A DNA stretch of 64,000 nt from Bacillus sp. NTK074B (GCF_017303375.1 NZ_JAFKOH010000008.1:155212-219211); one strand, 5' to 3'; positions 40,559 to 50,257 are shown, counted from the first letter of the stretch. Notes: a model not told the origin generated them from the sequence alone. Made by a program: numbers and translations.

Positions 40559-41749
40559 ATGAAAAAAATGAGAAATGATTATAACCATAGATGGAAGCGT
40601 TATATTCTCATCCTCATTGCCTTATGTGGAATCGGTAGTTTCCTCTACGGGCTTATTGTTTTGGCAAGAGGGGGATGGGAGACTCGGTTGTTGGAGGAGA
40701 GCCTTGTCATCACACTTTTTTTATTAGTTATGTTTCCGAAAGCCGTGAAGCTGCCGAGTGGAACATATTGGAGACCTTCCATTGGATTGATCTTGTATGT
40801 TGCGCTGCTTTTTCCCTATCACTATTCCATCTTGATCACGTTTGTTGGAATGGTCATATCATTATGGAAGAAAGGGGAGAGATGGAGGGATATCTGGCTT
40901 ACTTTCGGTCACCTGTCCCTTGGGATCTTAGCTGCAAGGGCCACCACCGTGCAATGGCATCCGCCGTTCGGGGACTCTTTTCCAGACGCCCTCTTTTGGA
41001 TCATCCCGTCTCTTGCCGTCCATTTCCTCGTCAATCGTTTTATTTCAGCCTTTATTGTTTCATATAGGAAGCATCAACATATGGGAAAACAGATTATGTT
41101 GATCAGGCAGGATTTGAATTGGGGCTATCTGAGCACCTATTTGGTCACCATATGTATGGTGTTACTGTCTCAAGCGTATGGTGTCGCCTCTGCCATTATC
41201 CCTGTTCTTCTTCTTTATGCTATCTATTCATCCGTTCACTATTTCAAGAAAGCAAGCGACCTGGAACAAATTTATTTAACGGACGGGTTGACCGGGGTGG
41301 AGAATCGCGCTTCGTGGGAATATTTCAAGGCAGGGTTCCCTTCTATTGGAGAGCCGGGTACTGTCGTATTTGTGGATCTGGACCAATTTAAGGGCATCAA
41401 TGACACTTGGGGGCATGAGATAGGCGACAAGATCCTCTGTGAAACTGCCCAATGTCTGAAAGAAATCACAGCCGTTCACCATCGGGTCTTTCGCTTCGGT
41501 GGCGATGAATTCCTTTTGTATATCCCTCATGAGAAAAATCAGGTGAAAGAGGTCCGTCACATGATACAGAATAAAATCCAACAGCAAAATCAAGCATGGG
41601 CCGAGCGTCGCCTGGATGTTTCCATGAGTTCCGGAATCGGTTTTGTTTCCACAAAAGAGGAAAAGCTGGACGAACTTTTTTCATCCATTGATCAGGCCAT
41701 GTACAATGAGAAATTCGAGAAGAAGGAACAAGGGAAAACGGCGGAGTGA
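40559..41749 (+). CDS. Membrane-bound GGDEF diguanylate cyclase
   Basis: This 396-residue protein should make c-di-GMP from two GTP. The N-terminal 230 residues form about seven membrane spans (a sensor of unknown ligand), followed by a GGDEF domain from about residue 240: LTDGLTGVENRASW, FVDLDQFKGINDTWGHEIGD, and an intact RFGGDEFLLYI active site. The RxxD inhibitory site normally five residues before GGDEF is absent, so feedback inhibition may be missing. A weak site precedes the ATG. A small frame and a strong terminator follow. Confidence 0.9.
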   Translation: MKKMRNDYNHRWKRYILILIALCGIGSFLYGLIVLARGGWETRLLEESLVITLFLLVMFPKAVKLPSGTYWRPSIGLILYVALLFPYHYSILITFVGMVISLWKKGERWRDIWLTFGHLSLGILAARATTVQWHPPFGDSFPDALFWIIPSLAVHFLVNRFISAFIVSYRKHQHMGKQIMLIRQDLNWGYLSTYLVTICMVLLSQAYGVASAIIPVLLLYAIYSSVHYFKKASDLEQIYLTDGLTGVENRASWEYFKAGFPSIGEPGTVVFVDLDQFKGINDTWGHEIGDKILCETAQCLKEITAVHHRVFRFGGDEFLLYIPHEKNQVKEVRHMIQNKIQQQNQAWAERRLDVSMSSGIGFVSTKEEKLDELFSSIDQAMYNEKFEKKEQGKTAE

Positions 41750-41751
41750 TC

Positions 41752-41898
41752 GTGGACCCATGGGGGATGACCCTTGAAAAGAAAGACCATCATCATTCTC
41801 ATGATCTTTCCGAATCCCGGACGATGGCACTGAAAACGTATGATTCTCGGGCCATCCACCTTATCAAGGGAAGGAAGAATGAAGAATCGAACGTTTGA
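41752..41898 (+). CDS. Possible small protein, 48 residues
   Basis: A GTG five bases after GGAG, two bases after the cyclase stop, opens a 48-codon frame with a His-rich segment (KKDHHHSHDL) and a basic C terminus. No family is recognised. Coupling to the cyclase gene and position before its terminator make it plausible, but the evidence is weak. Confidence 0.35.
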   Translation: MDPWGMTLEKKDHHHSHDLSESRTMALKTYDSRAIHLIKGRKNEESNV

Positions 41899-41927
41899 AA
41901 TATACACATTAGAGAAAAACGGTATAG

Positions 41928-41962
41928 AAAACGTCCCTTAGCCATGCAGGGGACGTTTATTT
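41928..41962 (+). terminator. Terminator after the diguanylate cyclase unit
   Basis: AAACGTCCC pairs with GGGGACGTTT over a 12-base loop, followed by ATTTG. A family-A half-site (41986-42000) lies just beyond. Confidence 0.7.
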
Positions 41963-42121
41963 GTGCTGAGGTATGAAGAAGATTTGAGAGGGACGGACCT
42001 TACATTCTTTTAAACGTATATCGAGCCTATCCTTTTGACTATCTCTTAGAAAAGGAATAAACTATAACAGTTCCATTGCGAACAATTAACTATATGAATA
42101 ATAAGGAATGAGGGCATACCA

Positions 42122-42592
42122 ATGGATAATCAGAGGATCACTTCAGCGCTGCAGTTATTGCGTTCCTTTTCACGGGTGAATAAGACGATGATGAGGTTCG
42201 TTCAGAAAACGGCTGCAGATAATGGATTATCGGTCCCACAATATACGATTTTAGTGACGATTGCCCCTGAGAAAGCGTTGACTCAAAAAGTCGTTGGAGA
42301 GAAAACGTTCCTGCCGAAAAGTACACTGAGTCAAGCCGTCGATGGCCTTGTCCAGGCAGGGTACCTCCATCGGCAGCAGGTGGAGGATAATCGAAGGGAA
42401 ATGCTTCTCTCTCTCAGTTGTGAGGGGGAAACGATGTTAAAAGGCATTCACAAAAAGGAAGGGAGCGTCCATCAGCTGACGGCCGGGGCCGTGGAGATGC
42501 TGTCAGAAAAGGAGTTTGCCGAACTCTTGCAGGCCCATGAGCGGATTGCCGACTTCTTTGATGAAAAAGAGAAAAAGGAGGATGCCACATGA
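42122..42592 (+). CDS. MarR family transcriptional regulator
   Basis: This 156-residue winged-helix regulator is typical of those that repress multidrug exporters. The HTH is around residues 55-90 (GEKTFLPKSTLSQAVDGLVQAGYL), followed by the wing (RQQVEDNRREMLL). The ATG follows AAGGAATGAGGG. It is translationally coupled (four-base overlap) to the first of two ABC exporter genes, so it probably controls that operon, including itself. The ligand is unknown. Confidence 0.9.
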   Translation: MDNQRITSALQLLRSFSRVNKTMMRFVQKTAADNGLSVPQYTILVTIAPEKALTQKVVGEKTFLPKSTLSQAVDGLVQAGYLHRQQVEDNRREMLLSLSCEGETMLKGIHKKEGSVHQLTAGAVEMLSEKEFAELLQAHERIADFFDEKEKKEDAT

Positions 42593-44313
42593 TCAAGTTA
42601 TTGAAACATTTATCGGCGTATAAATGGATGGTCGTCGGGATCTTTGGGCTGATCTTCCTTCAATCCATGTCGACCCTTTATTTGCCTACGCTTATGTCTG
42701 ACATTATTGACAAAGGTGTCGTCGTCGGGGACATCCCGTATATATGGAAGATTGGCGGATTCATGCTTGGCGTTTCCGCCCTCGGTGCAGTGGCCTCCAT
42801 TGTGGCGAGTTACTACTCTTCGAAAGCCGCCATCGGATTGGGGCGCGATGTCCGCCGGAAACTTTTTTATCATATTGAAAAATTCTCGCTCCAGGAATTC
42901 GATGAAGTGGGGACGGCTTCCCTGATCACGAGAACGACGAACGACATCACCCAGGTACAGCAGGTTGTAATCATGATGCTCCGGATGATCATCAGTGCTC
43001 CGATTATGTTGATCGGTGGGATCATCATGGCGGTGTTGATGGACGCAAAGCTATCCCTGGTCATTATCTTGACGATGCCTGTATTGGTGGGCTCGATCCT
43101 CCTGATTTTATATAAAGGGATCCCGTTATTTAAAACCGTCCAGAAAAAGTTGGACAAATTGAACCTTGTGCTTCGTGAAAATTTGACGGGGATTCGCGTT
43201 ATCCGTGCGTTCAACCGGGAACCGGAAGAGAAGGAGCGCCTGAAGCAAACGAACAAGGAACTGACCGATGTGTCGATCAAGGTGAATAAAATCATGGCCT
43301 TTATGATGCCGGTGATGATGCTCGTCATGAATATGACCGTCGTCGCCGTCATCTGGTTCGGGGGCATCCGGATCGATAACGGCGGAATGCAGATCGGGGA
43401 TTTGATGGCCTTCATTCAATACGTCATGCAAATCATGTTTGCCCTCGTGATGGCGTCAATGATGTTTGTCATGGTGCCACGTGCCGATGTATCGGCGAAG
43501 CGGATCAACAAAGTACTCGAAATGAAGCCTTCTTTTGAAGATAATGGAACAGATCGAGCGGATGTTCACGAAGGGACCCTTGAATTCGATTCGGTTTCGT
43601 TCCATTATCCTGGTGCCGAAGAGCCTGCCCTGTCGGATATCAGTTTTACCGCGAATCCCGGTGAAACGACGGCCATCATTGGGGGGACCGGATCTGGGAA
43701 AACAACCCTTATCAACCTGATTCCACGCTTTTATGAAGTCGCGAGTGGAACCATCCGCGTCAACGGCGTGGATATCCGGGAAGCTTCTCAGGAGGAAATC
43801 AGATCCAAGCTTGGACTTGTCCCCCAGAAAGCGACGCTTTTTACAGGAACGATCGCGGAGAATATCCGCTTTGGGAAAGAAGATGCGACGGATGAAGAAG
43901 TGGCGGAGGCCGCACGGATCGCCCAGGCAGAAGACTTCGTCAGCAGGATGGAGGGTGGATTCGAGGCGGAAGTCGAGCAGGGCGGATCCAATCTCTCCGG
44001 AGGTCAGAAACAGCGGTTGTCGATTGCAAGAGCACTGGTCCGGAAGCCGGATATCTATTTATTTGACGACAGCTTCTCTGCCCTGGATTATAAAACGGAT
44101 GCAGTGCTCCGTGCCACTTTGAAAAAAGAAACCGGAGACGCCACGGTGCTCATCGTCGCTCAACGGGTCAGCACAGTCGTCGATGCCGACCGGATCATCG
44201 TCCTCGAGAAAGGAAGAGTAGCCGGGATCGGTACCCACCAGGAACTGCTTGCTACCAATGAGGTGTATCAGGAAATCGTCGCATCACAGCTTTCAGAGGA
44301 GGAATCGGCATGA
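42589..44313 (+). CDS. ABC exporter half-transporter, degenerate-site subunit
   Basis: This 574-residue protein has six membrane helices (residues ~15-300) and a nucleotide-binding domain with Walker A GGTGSGKTTL, signature LSGGQKQRLS and Walker B YLFDDSFSALD, where the catalytic Glu is Asp. It pairs with the next gene to form a heterodimeric multidrug or lipid exporter, as in YfiBC/BmrCD of Bacillus. The substitution means that one of the two ATP sites is catalytically weak. Four-base overlaps link it to both neighbours. Confidence 0.9.
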   Translation: MIKLLKHLSAYKWMVVGIFGLIFLQSMSTLYLPTLMSDIIDKGVVVGDIPYIWKIGGFMLGVSALGAVASIVASYYSSKAAIGLGRDVRRKLFYHIEKFSLQEFDEVGTASLITRTTNDITQVQQVVIMMLRMIISAPIMLIGGIIMAVLMDAKLSLVIILTMPVLVGSILLILYKGIPLFKTVQKKLDKLNLVLRENLTGIRVIRAFNREPEEKERLKQTNKELTDVSIKVNKIMAFMMPVMMLVMNMTVVAVIWFGGIRIDNGGMQIGDLMAFIQYVMQIMFALVMASMMFVMVPRADVSAKRINKVLEMKPSFEDNGTDRADVHEGTLEFDSVSFHYPGAEEPALSDISFTANPGETTAIIGGTGSGKTTLINLIPRFYEVASGTIRVNGVDIREASQEEIRSKLGLVPQKATLFTGTIAENIRFGKEDATDEEVAEAARIAQAEDFVSRMEGGFEAEVEQGGSNLSGGQKQRLSIARALVRKPDIYLFDDSFSALDYKTDAVLRATLKKETGDATVLIVAQRVSTVVDADRIIVLEKGRVAGIGTHQELLATNEVYQEIVASQLSEEESA

Positions 44314-46169
44314 GTAAGGAACGAAAACCTCAAAGAGGCGGAGGTCACGGAGGATTTGGACCCGGCGGCGGAAACATGATGATGATGGGGCAGAAGCCCA
44401 AGAATTTCAAGGCAACCCTCAGGCGTCTGCTTGGTTATTTAAAGCCGCGCCGCGGGCAGTTGTTCGCCGTTCTTTTTGCCGCCATCTTAAGCACGGTCTT
44501 TGCTATTATCGGTCCAAAGATTATGGGGAATGCCATTACGGAATTATTCGAAGGTGCCTATGCGAAGTTCAAGGGAGTGCCCGGTGCAGGAATTGACTTT
44601 GGCAAAATCGGGGAGATCCTGCTGTTTCTTGCCGGACTCTATCTGTTCAGCAGCATCTTCAATTTTATCCAGCAATACATCATGTCAAGCGTTGCCCAGC
44701 TGACGGCGTATGATTTAAGGGAAGATGTGAATCGAAAGATTGAAAAGCTTCCCCTGAAGTATTACGACGGACGTCCGAACGGGGAAACCCTGAGCCGGAT
44801 GACGAATGATATTGATACGATCAGCAGTACGCTTCAGCAAAGTCTTACCCAGTTCATCACGTCGGTGGTGACCATCGTCGGAATCATCATCATGATGCTG
44901 TCCATCAGTCCCTTGTTGACCCTCATTTCCGTGGTGAGCTTACCGGTTTCCGTGTTCGCCATCCGTCCGATTTTGAAACGGTCGCAAAAACATTTCAGCG
45001 ATCAGCAGCGGACCCTTGGTCAACTGAACGGACACATTGAAGAAATGTTCACGGGACATCAAGTCGTGAAAGCGTTCGGCCATGAGAAGAAGGCTGGTGT
45101 CGAGTTCGATTCGGTGAATGATGAATTGTATGAAGCGGGAAGCAAAGCCCAGTTCATCTCCGGTATCATCATGCCGATCATGACGTTCATCGGAAACATC
45201 AGCTATGTACTGATCAGTGTGGTCGGAGGAATCCTGGTGACGAACCGGGCGATTTCCATCGGTGATATTCAGGCGTTCATCACCTACACGCGCCAGTTCA
45301 CCCAGCCGATCACCCAGACGGCGAATATCGCGAATATCATCCAATCAACGGTGGCAGCGGCTGAACGGGTATTTGAGCTGTTGGATGAGGAAGAAGAAGT
45401 GAAAGAAGAAACGGTCGCTCATCTTTCCCGTCCGAAAGGCGAGGTTGTGTTCAATCAGGTGAACTTCGGATATAGCGAAAATCTGTTGATCAACGACATG
45501 AACATTCATGTGAAGCCCGGCCAGACGGTTGCCATCGTGGGGCCGACCGGAGCGGGTAAAACCACTCTGATCAATCTGTTGATGCGGTTTTACGAATTGA
45601 ATGACGGTAAAATTAAAATTGACGGCGTCGACACAAGGTCCGTCCCTCGAAGTGATCTGAGGAAAAGCTTCGGGATGGTGCTGCAGGATACGTGGCTCTT
45701 TAAGGGGACGATCAAGGAGAATATCTCCTATGGTAAGACGGGGACAACGGAAGAGGAGATCATGCGTGCGTCCGAGATGGCCCATGCCGATCACTTCATT
45801 CGTACGCTTCCGGAAGGCTATGATACGGTCCTGAATGAGGAAGCATCGAATATCTCTCAAGGACAGAAGCAGCTTATTACCATCGCCGGGGCGATACTGG
45901 CCGATCCTCCGATCATGATTCTTGATGAAGCGACGTCCAGTGTCGATACCCGGACAGAGCTTCTGATCCAGCAAGCCATGAACCGGTTGATGGACAACAG
46001 AACGAGCTTCGTCATCGCCCACAGGCTCTCGACGATTAAGGATGCCGACCTGATTCTGGTCATGGACCAAGGGTCTGTCATTGAACAGGGAACTCACGCA
46101 GAACTTCTTCGAGAGAACGGATTCTATGCTGATCTTTATAATAGTCAGTTTGGTGAAGTGGCTGGATAA
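44310..46169 (+). CDS. ABC exporter half-transporter, catalytic-site subunit
   Basis: This 619-residue partner has an N-terminal extension rich in Gly (about 25 residues), six membrane helices, and a nucleotide-binding domain with Walker A GPTGAGKTTL and Walker B IMILDEATSSVD, with the catalytic Glu present. Its signature reads ISQGQKQL rather than LSGGQ, so the composite site with the partner's Asp-bearing Walker B is doubly altered. It completes a MarR-ABC-ABC operon. A 13-base stretch identical to the family-A repeat arm lies within the coding region (45636-45648), encoding part of the ordinary protein sequence. Confidence 0.9.
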   Translation: MSKERKPQRGGGHGGFGPGGGNMMMMGQKPKNFKATLRRLLGYLKPRRGQLFAVLFAAILSTVFAIIGPKIMGNAITELFEGAYAKFKGVPGAGIDFGKIGEILLFLAGLYLFSSIFNFIQQYIMSSVAQLTAYDLREDVNRKIEKLPLKYYDGRPNGETLSRMTNDIDTISSTLQQSLTQFITSVVTIVGIIIMMLSISPLLTLISVVSLPVSVFAIRPILKRSQKHFSDQQRTLGQLNGHIEEMFTGHQVVKAFGHEKKAGVEFDSVNDELYEAGSKAQFISGIIMPIMTFIGNISYVLISVVGGILVTNRAISIGDIQAFITYTRQFTQPITQTANIANIIQSTVAAAERVFELLDEEEEVKEETVAHLSRPKGEVVFNQVNFGYSENLLINDMNIHVKPGQTVAIVGPTGAGKTTLINLLMRFYELNDGKIKIDGVDTRSVPRSDLRKSFGMVLQDTWLFKGTIKENISYGKTGTTEEEIMRASEMAHADHFIRTLPEGYDTVLNEEASNISQGQKQLITIAGAILADPPIMILDEATSSVDTRTELLIQQAMNRLMDNRTSFVIAHRLSTIKDADLILVMDQGSVIEQGTHAELLRENGFYADLYNSQFGEVAG

Positions 46170-46225
46170 AGAAGCGTGGGAACGGTTCTCTTGCTTCTGA
46201 ATGCTAGAATGAATGGAATAGTTTC

Positions 46226-46268
46226 GGGCCTGACTTCCGGTAACGTGAGTCAGGCCCTTTTTAATTTT
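46226..46268 (+). terminator. Terminator after the ABC exporter operon
   Basis: GGGCCTGACT pairs with AGTCAGGCCC over a 12-base loop and is followed by TTTTTAATTTTTC. Confidence 0.85.
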
Positions 46269-46271
46269 TCA

Positions 46272-46455
46272 TGATTATAAAGAAAATTCGACACGTCGGT
46301 CTGATTGTGGATATTCCCGGATGAATAGTTCAAAACCCGCAGGATTCGAATCCATTTCCTCAAGAATCCCAGTCAAATCCTCATTCCAGGCAGGTAAGCA
46401 TGGGGACGCTTCTCCCGCTTCCAACATAACAGATAAAAGGAAGCATTAGGTCGGT
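46272..46455. repeat. TTCGACA-core repeat followed by a family-B inverted repeat
   Basis: ATAAAGAAAATTCGACACGTCGG starts the core, a third copy of the element seen near 30.3 and 36.7 kb. It is followed about 110 bases later by GTAAGCATGGGGACGC and GGAAGCATTAGGTCGG, a decayed family-B pair. No gene lies in the gap from 46170 to 46559. Confidence 0.6.
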
Positions 46456-46559
46456 CCCTCCGCCTTCTTGAGTGTTAAGATAGATGTGGGATATAAAAAA
46501 TAGAAAGCTTTTTGTCCAGTATTATCATGAATGTACATAGAAGAAAGGATTATGACAAT

Positions 46560-47933
46560 ATGAATCAAGAAACCAAACAAAAGTCTGTTGTCTTTGCACT
46601 CTTAATTGCCACGTTCCTCACAGCTATCGAAGGTACGATCGTCAGTACGGCCATGCCGAAGATTGTGGAGGACCTGGGCGGAAGTGAGCTGTATACGTGG
46701 GTCATCTCTGTCTATCTATTAGCGATTGTCATCAGTACGCCCGTTTTCGGGAAGCTGGCTGATTTATTCGGGAGAAAGATCATGTTTACCATCGGGGTCA
46801 GCATCTTTCTCGCTGGATCCATGCTATCAGGATTATCGCAATCCATGGAGCAGCTGGTCCTGTTCCGTCTGATTCAGGGGATCGGGGCAGGAGCCCTCAC
46901 GACTTTGCCGTTTACCATCATCGGCGATGTGTTTACGTTTGAAATGCGGGCGAAGATGCAGGGATGGATGAGCAGCGTCTGGGGGATCGCCGGCATTACA
47001 GGGCCCCTTGCCGGAGGGTTTATTGTCGATACGATTTCATGGCACTGGATCTTCTATATGAATCTGCCATTCGGTATTGTCTCTCTCTTCCTATTATGGA
47101 CGTCGTTAAAGGAAAACATCGAGAAGAAAAAGCACAAAATCGACTATAGCGGTATTATAACGTTTGCTGTCAGTATTACTGCCTTCCTATATGCTCTGAC
47201 GCTCCTGAAGGAACAAAATCATATGACGGGGAGCATATTCACGTTGCTGATTGTGGCTGCCGTTGGAATCAGCCTGTTTCTTTGGATTGAATCCAAGGCG
47301 GAAGAGCCCATGCTCCCATTGACATTATTCAAGAACCTCTTTATTACCATCTCGACGATTGCCGGCTTTATGCTTGGCTTTATTCTGGTAGCCGTTACGT
47401 TTTATATTCCCTTATGGGTTCAGGGAGTCACCGGTTTAAACGCCACCATGTCCGGGGTGACGATGCTCCCAATGTCGATTACCTGGCCGTTCGCTGCAGT
47501 GCTGTCCGGAAAGTTGATGGCCAAAACCTCGATTGGGCGAATCACCATCATGGGAATCTCAGTCATTACAGCGGGATGTCTCGGGTTGGTCTTATTAACG
47601 GAGAATACGACCGTTCCGTTGATGATGGTTGTCACCGCCATGATCGGCTTTGGCTTCGGTCTATCCCTCACCGCCTTCACGGTGGCGGTTCAATCCTCTG
47701 TTGAATGGAAGGTCCGGGGAGCTGCCATGGGAACATTCAACTTGATGCGAAACCTCGGTCAGTCCATCGGGATCGCGGTTTCCGGCCTGTGGCTGAGCGA
47801 TCAGTTAAGCGGCCACGCATTAGAGTCCAGTCTCCACACCGTGTTTATTATCCTGGTGGTCCTGGCCGTATGCGCGATTGTGACAGCTGGGATGCTGCTG
47901 GGTGAAAAGGGGAAACAGCTCTCTTTGAATTAG
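46560..47933 (+). CDS. MFS drug exporter, DHA2 (EmrB/QacA) type
   Basis: This 457-residue protein has 14 predicted membrane spans and family motifs: FLTAIEGTIVSTAMPKI (motif D1), KLADLFGRKIMF (motif A), LFRLIQGIGAGALTTLP (motif B) and GPLAGGFIVD (motif C). It should export drugs or lipids by proton antiport. The ATG is about ten bases after AAAGGA; an in-frame start 16 codons upstream lacks a ribosome site. No regulator is adjacent. Its C-terminal codons are partly duplicated as a relic at 50.1 kb. Confidence 0.9.
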   Translation: MNQETKQKSVVFALLIATFLTAIEGTIVSTAMPKIVEDLGGSELYTWVISVYLLAIVISTPVFGKLADLFGRKIMFTIGVSIFLAGSMLSGLSQSMEQLVLFRLIQGIGAGALTTLPFTIIGDVFTFEMRAKMQGWMSSVWGIAGITGPLAGGFIVDTISWHWIFYMNLPFGIVSLFLLWTSLKENIEKKKHKIDYSGIITFAVSITAFLYALTLLKEQNHMTGSIFTLLIVAAVGISLFLWIESKAEEPMLPLTLFKNLFITISTIAGFMLGFILVAVTFYIPLWVQGVTGLNATMSGVTMLPMSITWPFAAVLSGKLMAKTSIGRITIMGISVITAGCLGLVLLTENTTVPLMMVVTAMIGFGFGLSLTAFTVAVQSSVEWKVRGAAMGTFNLMRNLGQSIGIAVSGLWLSDQLSGHALESSLHTVFIILVVLAVCAIVTAGMLLGEKGKQLSLN

Positions 47934-47971
47934 CGGGATCATAAGATCGGGTCCCTTGGAACCGGAGGAAT

Positions 47972-48003
47972 AGAGCCGCAGGGCCACCTGTGGCTCTTTT
48001 TTT
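47972..48003 (+). terminator. Terminator after the DHA2 exporter gene
   Basis: AGAGCCGCAG pairs with CTGTGGCTCT (one wobble) and is followed by TTTTTTTT. The rest of the gap to 48241 has no feature I can support. Confidence 0.9.
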
Positions 48004-48241
48004 TACCTTTCTTGACTTTGGTGGAAGGAATTAGACGCAGTAAAAAAATAATCTTCCTCTCCATTCACCTCTCTTGAAAACCGTAAGCTTTACAGGAGAC
48101 TTGTCTGAAAGAGTTCTGTGCAGGTCTTTCTTCTCCTTCCTGACCCCGGCATTTTTTGGACAGAACATTCACACCCCAAGAGTATAATTTCATCCCGAAC
48201 AGACAAGGATGGTACTACTACATAATGGGAGGGGGCTGCAT

Positions 48242-48652
48242 ATGTTTTTGAACAAGAAACAAAGAGGTCCCATCCTCAGATATCGCTGTCGCCTTGGATA
48301 CGATCAAAAGTAAAAGCGAAATCAAACTTGTCGAACCGAAATCCATGGAATTCGACTTGAATATCCAAATCAATGCACGCTTGCAGGAGATCATCCGTAA
48401 TGTTGATTTAAAGAAAAACGAAAACCTGTCGTTAATCGAAAAAAAGCTGAGCAAAAAAATACCAATGAAATCGAGGATCTCCTCGCCTACTGTCAGTCCA
48501 AATCATCCGATGTATTTGGTTTTGGTGAAGAATATCGAACGAAATCAATCCATTCCAATCTGACTGATGAAGAGTGGCATGATATGTTCAAGGACATCAA
48601 AGTGAACGTCAACATCGATTTTGTCATCATCAGGACTGGAGTGGTGGAGTGA
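48242..48652 (+). pseudogene. Remnant of a GerC-family spore germination gene
   Basis: Three frames together give the C-terminal ~130 residues of a Ger(x)C germinant-receptor lipoprotein: FLNKKQRGPI, then VALDTIKSKSEIKLVEPKSM and NVDLKKNENLSLIEKKL, then FGFGEEYRTK and VNVNIDFVIIRTG. Frameshifts lie near 48276 and in a run of seven A near 48450. About 250 N-terminal residues, including the lipobox, and the partner receptor genes are absent. It is a dead fragment. Confidence 0.75.
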
Positions 48653-48653
48653 A

Positions 48654-48694
48654 GAAAGACCCGGGGATGGCTGGTACCCCGGTCTTTCTTTATG
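48654..48694 (+). terminator. Terminator after the GerC remnant
   Basis: GAAAGACC(C)GGGG pairs with CCCCGGTCTTTC and is followed by TTTATG. Confidence 0.75.
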
Positions 48695-48912
48695 TCTCCT
48701 GCCCCTGCAACAAGGGTCGCGGCGACAAATGAATCAGGCAGCCACCCGGGTAGCCTGTACTGCCTGAAATCTTCTTTCATTGTGATGCCCCCGGTACATA
48801 AATCATTCAGATCCTTCCACTAATTGGACATAATTCAATATTTTCAAGAGGATGATGATCGGCAAGTTCTCACATACTGATTAAATAATACATCAGTTTA
48901 AAGGATGATTAG

Positions 48913-50130
48913 GTGAAACAGCAATGTGAGAAAATTAGCAATTGGTGTGTGGTCAGCATGGCCTCGATCCCATTGGTGATGACCCTTGGGAATTCCATGT
49001 TGATCCCTGTACTGCCCGTATTCGAAAAAAAAGTAGGTATCAGCTCTTTTCAAACGAGTATGATCATCACGAGTTACTCGATTGCTTCTATCTTCCTCAT
49101 ACCGGTCGCAGGCTATCTGTCTGATCGATTTGGGAGGAAAATCATTATTCTACCGAGCCTTTTGATTGCCTTGCTAGGTGGGCTGGTTTCAGGATTTGCT
49201 TCGTGGAAGATGGATGATCCGTTTACGTGGATCATCATCGGACGGGTTCTTCAAGGGATCGGGGCAGCCGGTGCAGCGCCGATCATTTTACCTCTTGTTG
49301 GGGACCTGTATAAGGATGATGATGAAAAAACAAGCTCCTGCCTCGGACTGATCGAAACATCCAATACATTCGGTAAAGTGTTAAGTCCCATATTGGGGGC
49401 TTTGTTTGCTGCGTATTTATGGTATCTTCCTTTTTTCTCAATTTCAGTATTCAGTTTCGTTTCGATCCTCCTCGTGTGGTTTTTTGTAAAGGTTCCAAAG
49501 AAGAAAGAGAAGCCCGTGGCATTGTCTGAATTCCTCCAGAAGACGAAGAAGATTTTCAAGCAGGAAGGGAAATGGATCTTTACTGTGTTTCTTGTCGGGA
49601 TCTATATCATGCTTGTTTTATTCGGCGTCTTGTTTTTTCTCTCGGATTCACTTGAGAAGGTGCATGACTTATATGGGGTAAAGAAAGGATTTGTCCTGGC
49701 GATCCCATTATTGGCTCTCTGTATCGCGTCGTTTGTATCCGGAAGAAAGATCAAGGGGGATCTGAAGGTGATGAAACTGATCATGACCGTTAGCCTCATA
49801 CTCATGAGCATCAGTGTTGCCTGTATCGGGTGGGTAGATCAGCGATTGGTTCTTCTCCTGGTCGTTACGAGCGTCCTCGGTCTATCCATTGGTGCCCTGC
49901 TGCCCACGATGGATGCATTGATCACTGAAAATATTGAGAAAGAGGAGCGGGGAACCATCTCATCTTTCTACAGTTCTTCAAGATTCATCGGGGTAGCGGC
50001 AGGACCACCCTTAATGGCAATGGTCATGAAATCACTCCTGAATGCCAGTCTTATAGGTGCAGGACTACTTGGGATCATGATGTTTCTGCTCGTATTATTC
50101 TTCATTAAGCCCGACAAATCTACCCCGTAA
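48913..50130 (+). CDS. MFS transporter, DHA1-like exporter
   Basis: This 405-residue major facilitator with 12 predicted spans has motif A GYLSDRFGRKIIILP, motif B IIGRVLQGIGAAGAAPII and motif C TFGKVLSPILGALFAA, typical of drug:proton antiporters. The GTG start follows AAAGGATG. It is a single-gene unit with no regulator nearby. The substrate is unknown. Confidence 0.88.
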   Translation: MKQQCEKISNWCVVSMASIPLVMTLGNSMLIPVLPVFEKKVGISSFQTSMIITSYSIASIFLIPVAGYLSDRFGRKIIILPSLLIALLGGLVSGFASWKMDDPFTWIIIGRVLQGIGAAGAAPIILPLVGDLYKDDDEKTSSCLGLIETSNTFGKVLSPILGALFAAYLWYLPFFSISVFSFVSILLVWFFVKVPKKKEKPVALSEFLQKTKKIFKQEGKWIFTVFLVGIYIMLVLFGVLFFLSDSLEKVHDLYGVKKGFVLAIPLLALCIASFVSGRKIKGDLKVMKLIMTVSLILMSISVACIGWVDQRLVLLLVVTSVLGLSIGALLPTMDALITENIEKEERGTISSFYSSSRFIGVAAGPPLMAMVMKSLLNASLIGAGLLGIMMFLLVLFFIKPDKSTP

Positions 50131-50191
50131 GCGCGATTTTGACAGATGGAATGCTTTTGGGTGAGAAGGGGGGACAGCTTTCGTTAAATTA
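50131..50191 (+). pseudogene. Relic of the 3' end of a second DHA2 exporter
   Basis: The stretch encodes AILTDGMLLGEKGGQLSLNY, nearly the same as the last 20 codons of the exporter that ends at 47933 (AIVTAGMLLGEKGKQLSLN). The DNA also aligns, but the stop codon is changed and a family-A repeat starts immediately after. It starts one base past the previous gene's stop. No more of the exporter remains. Confidence 0.7.
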
Positions 50192-50193
50192 CA

Positions 50194-50256
50194 GGGACGG
50201 ACCTCTTGATTCGGAATTCACCAAATCAAAAACCAGGATTAGTAGGTCCGTCCCTC
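50194..50256. repeat. Dispersed family-A inverted repeat
   Basis: GGGACGGACCTC and AGGTCCGTCCCTC face each other over about 40 bases and directly abut the exporter relic. Confidence 0.75.
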
Positions 50257-50257
50257 A

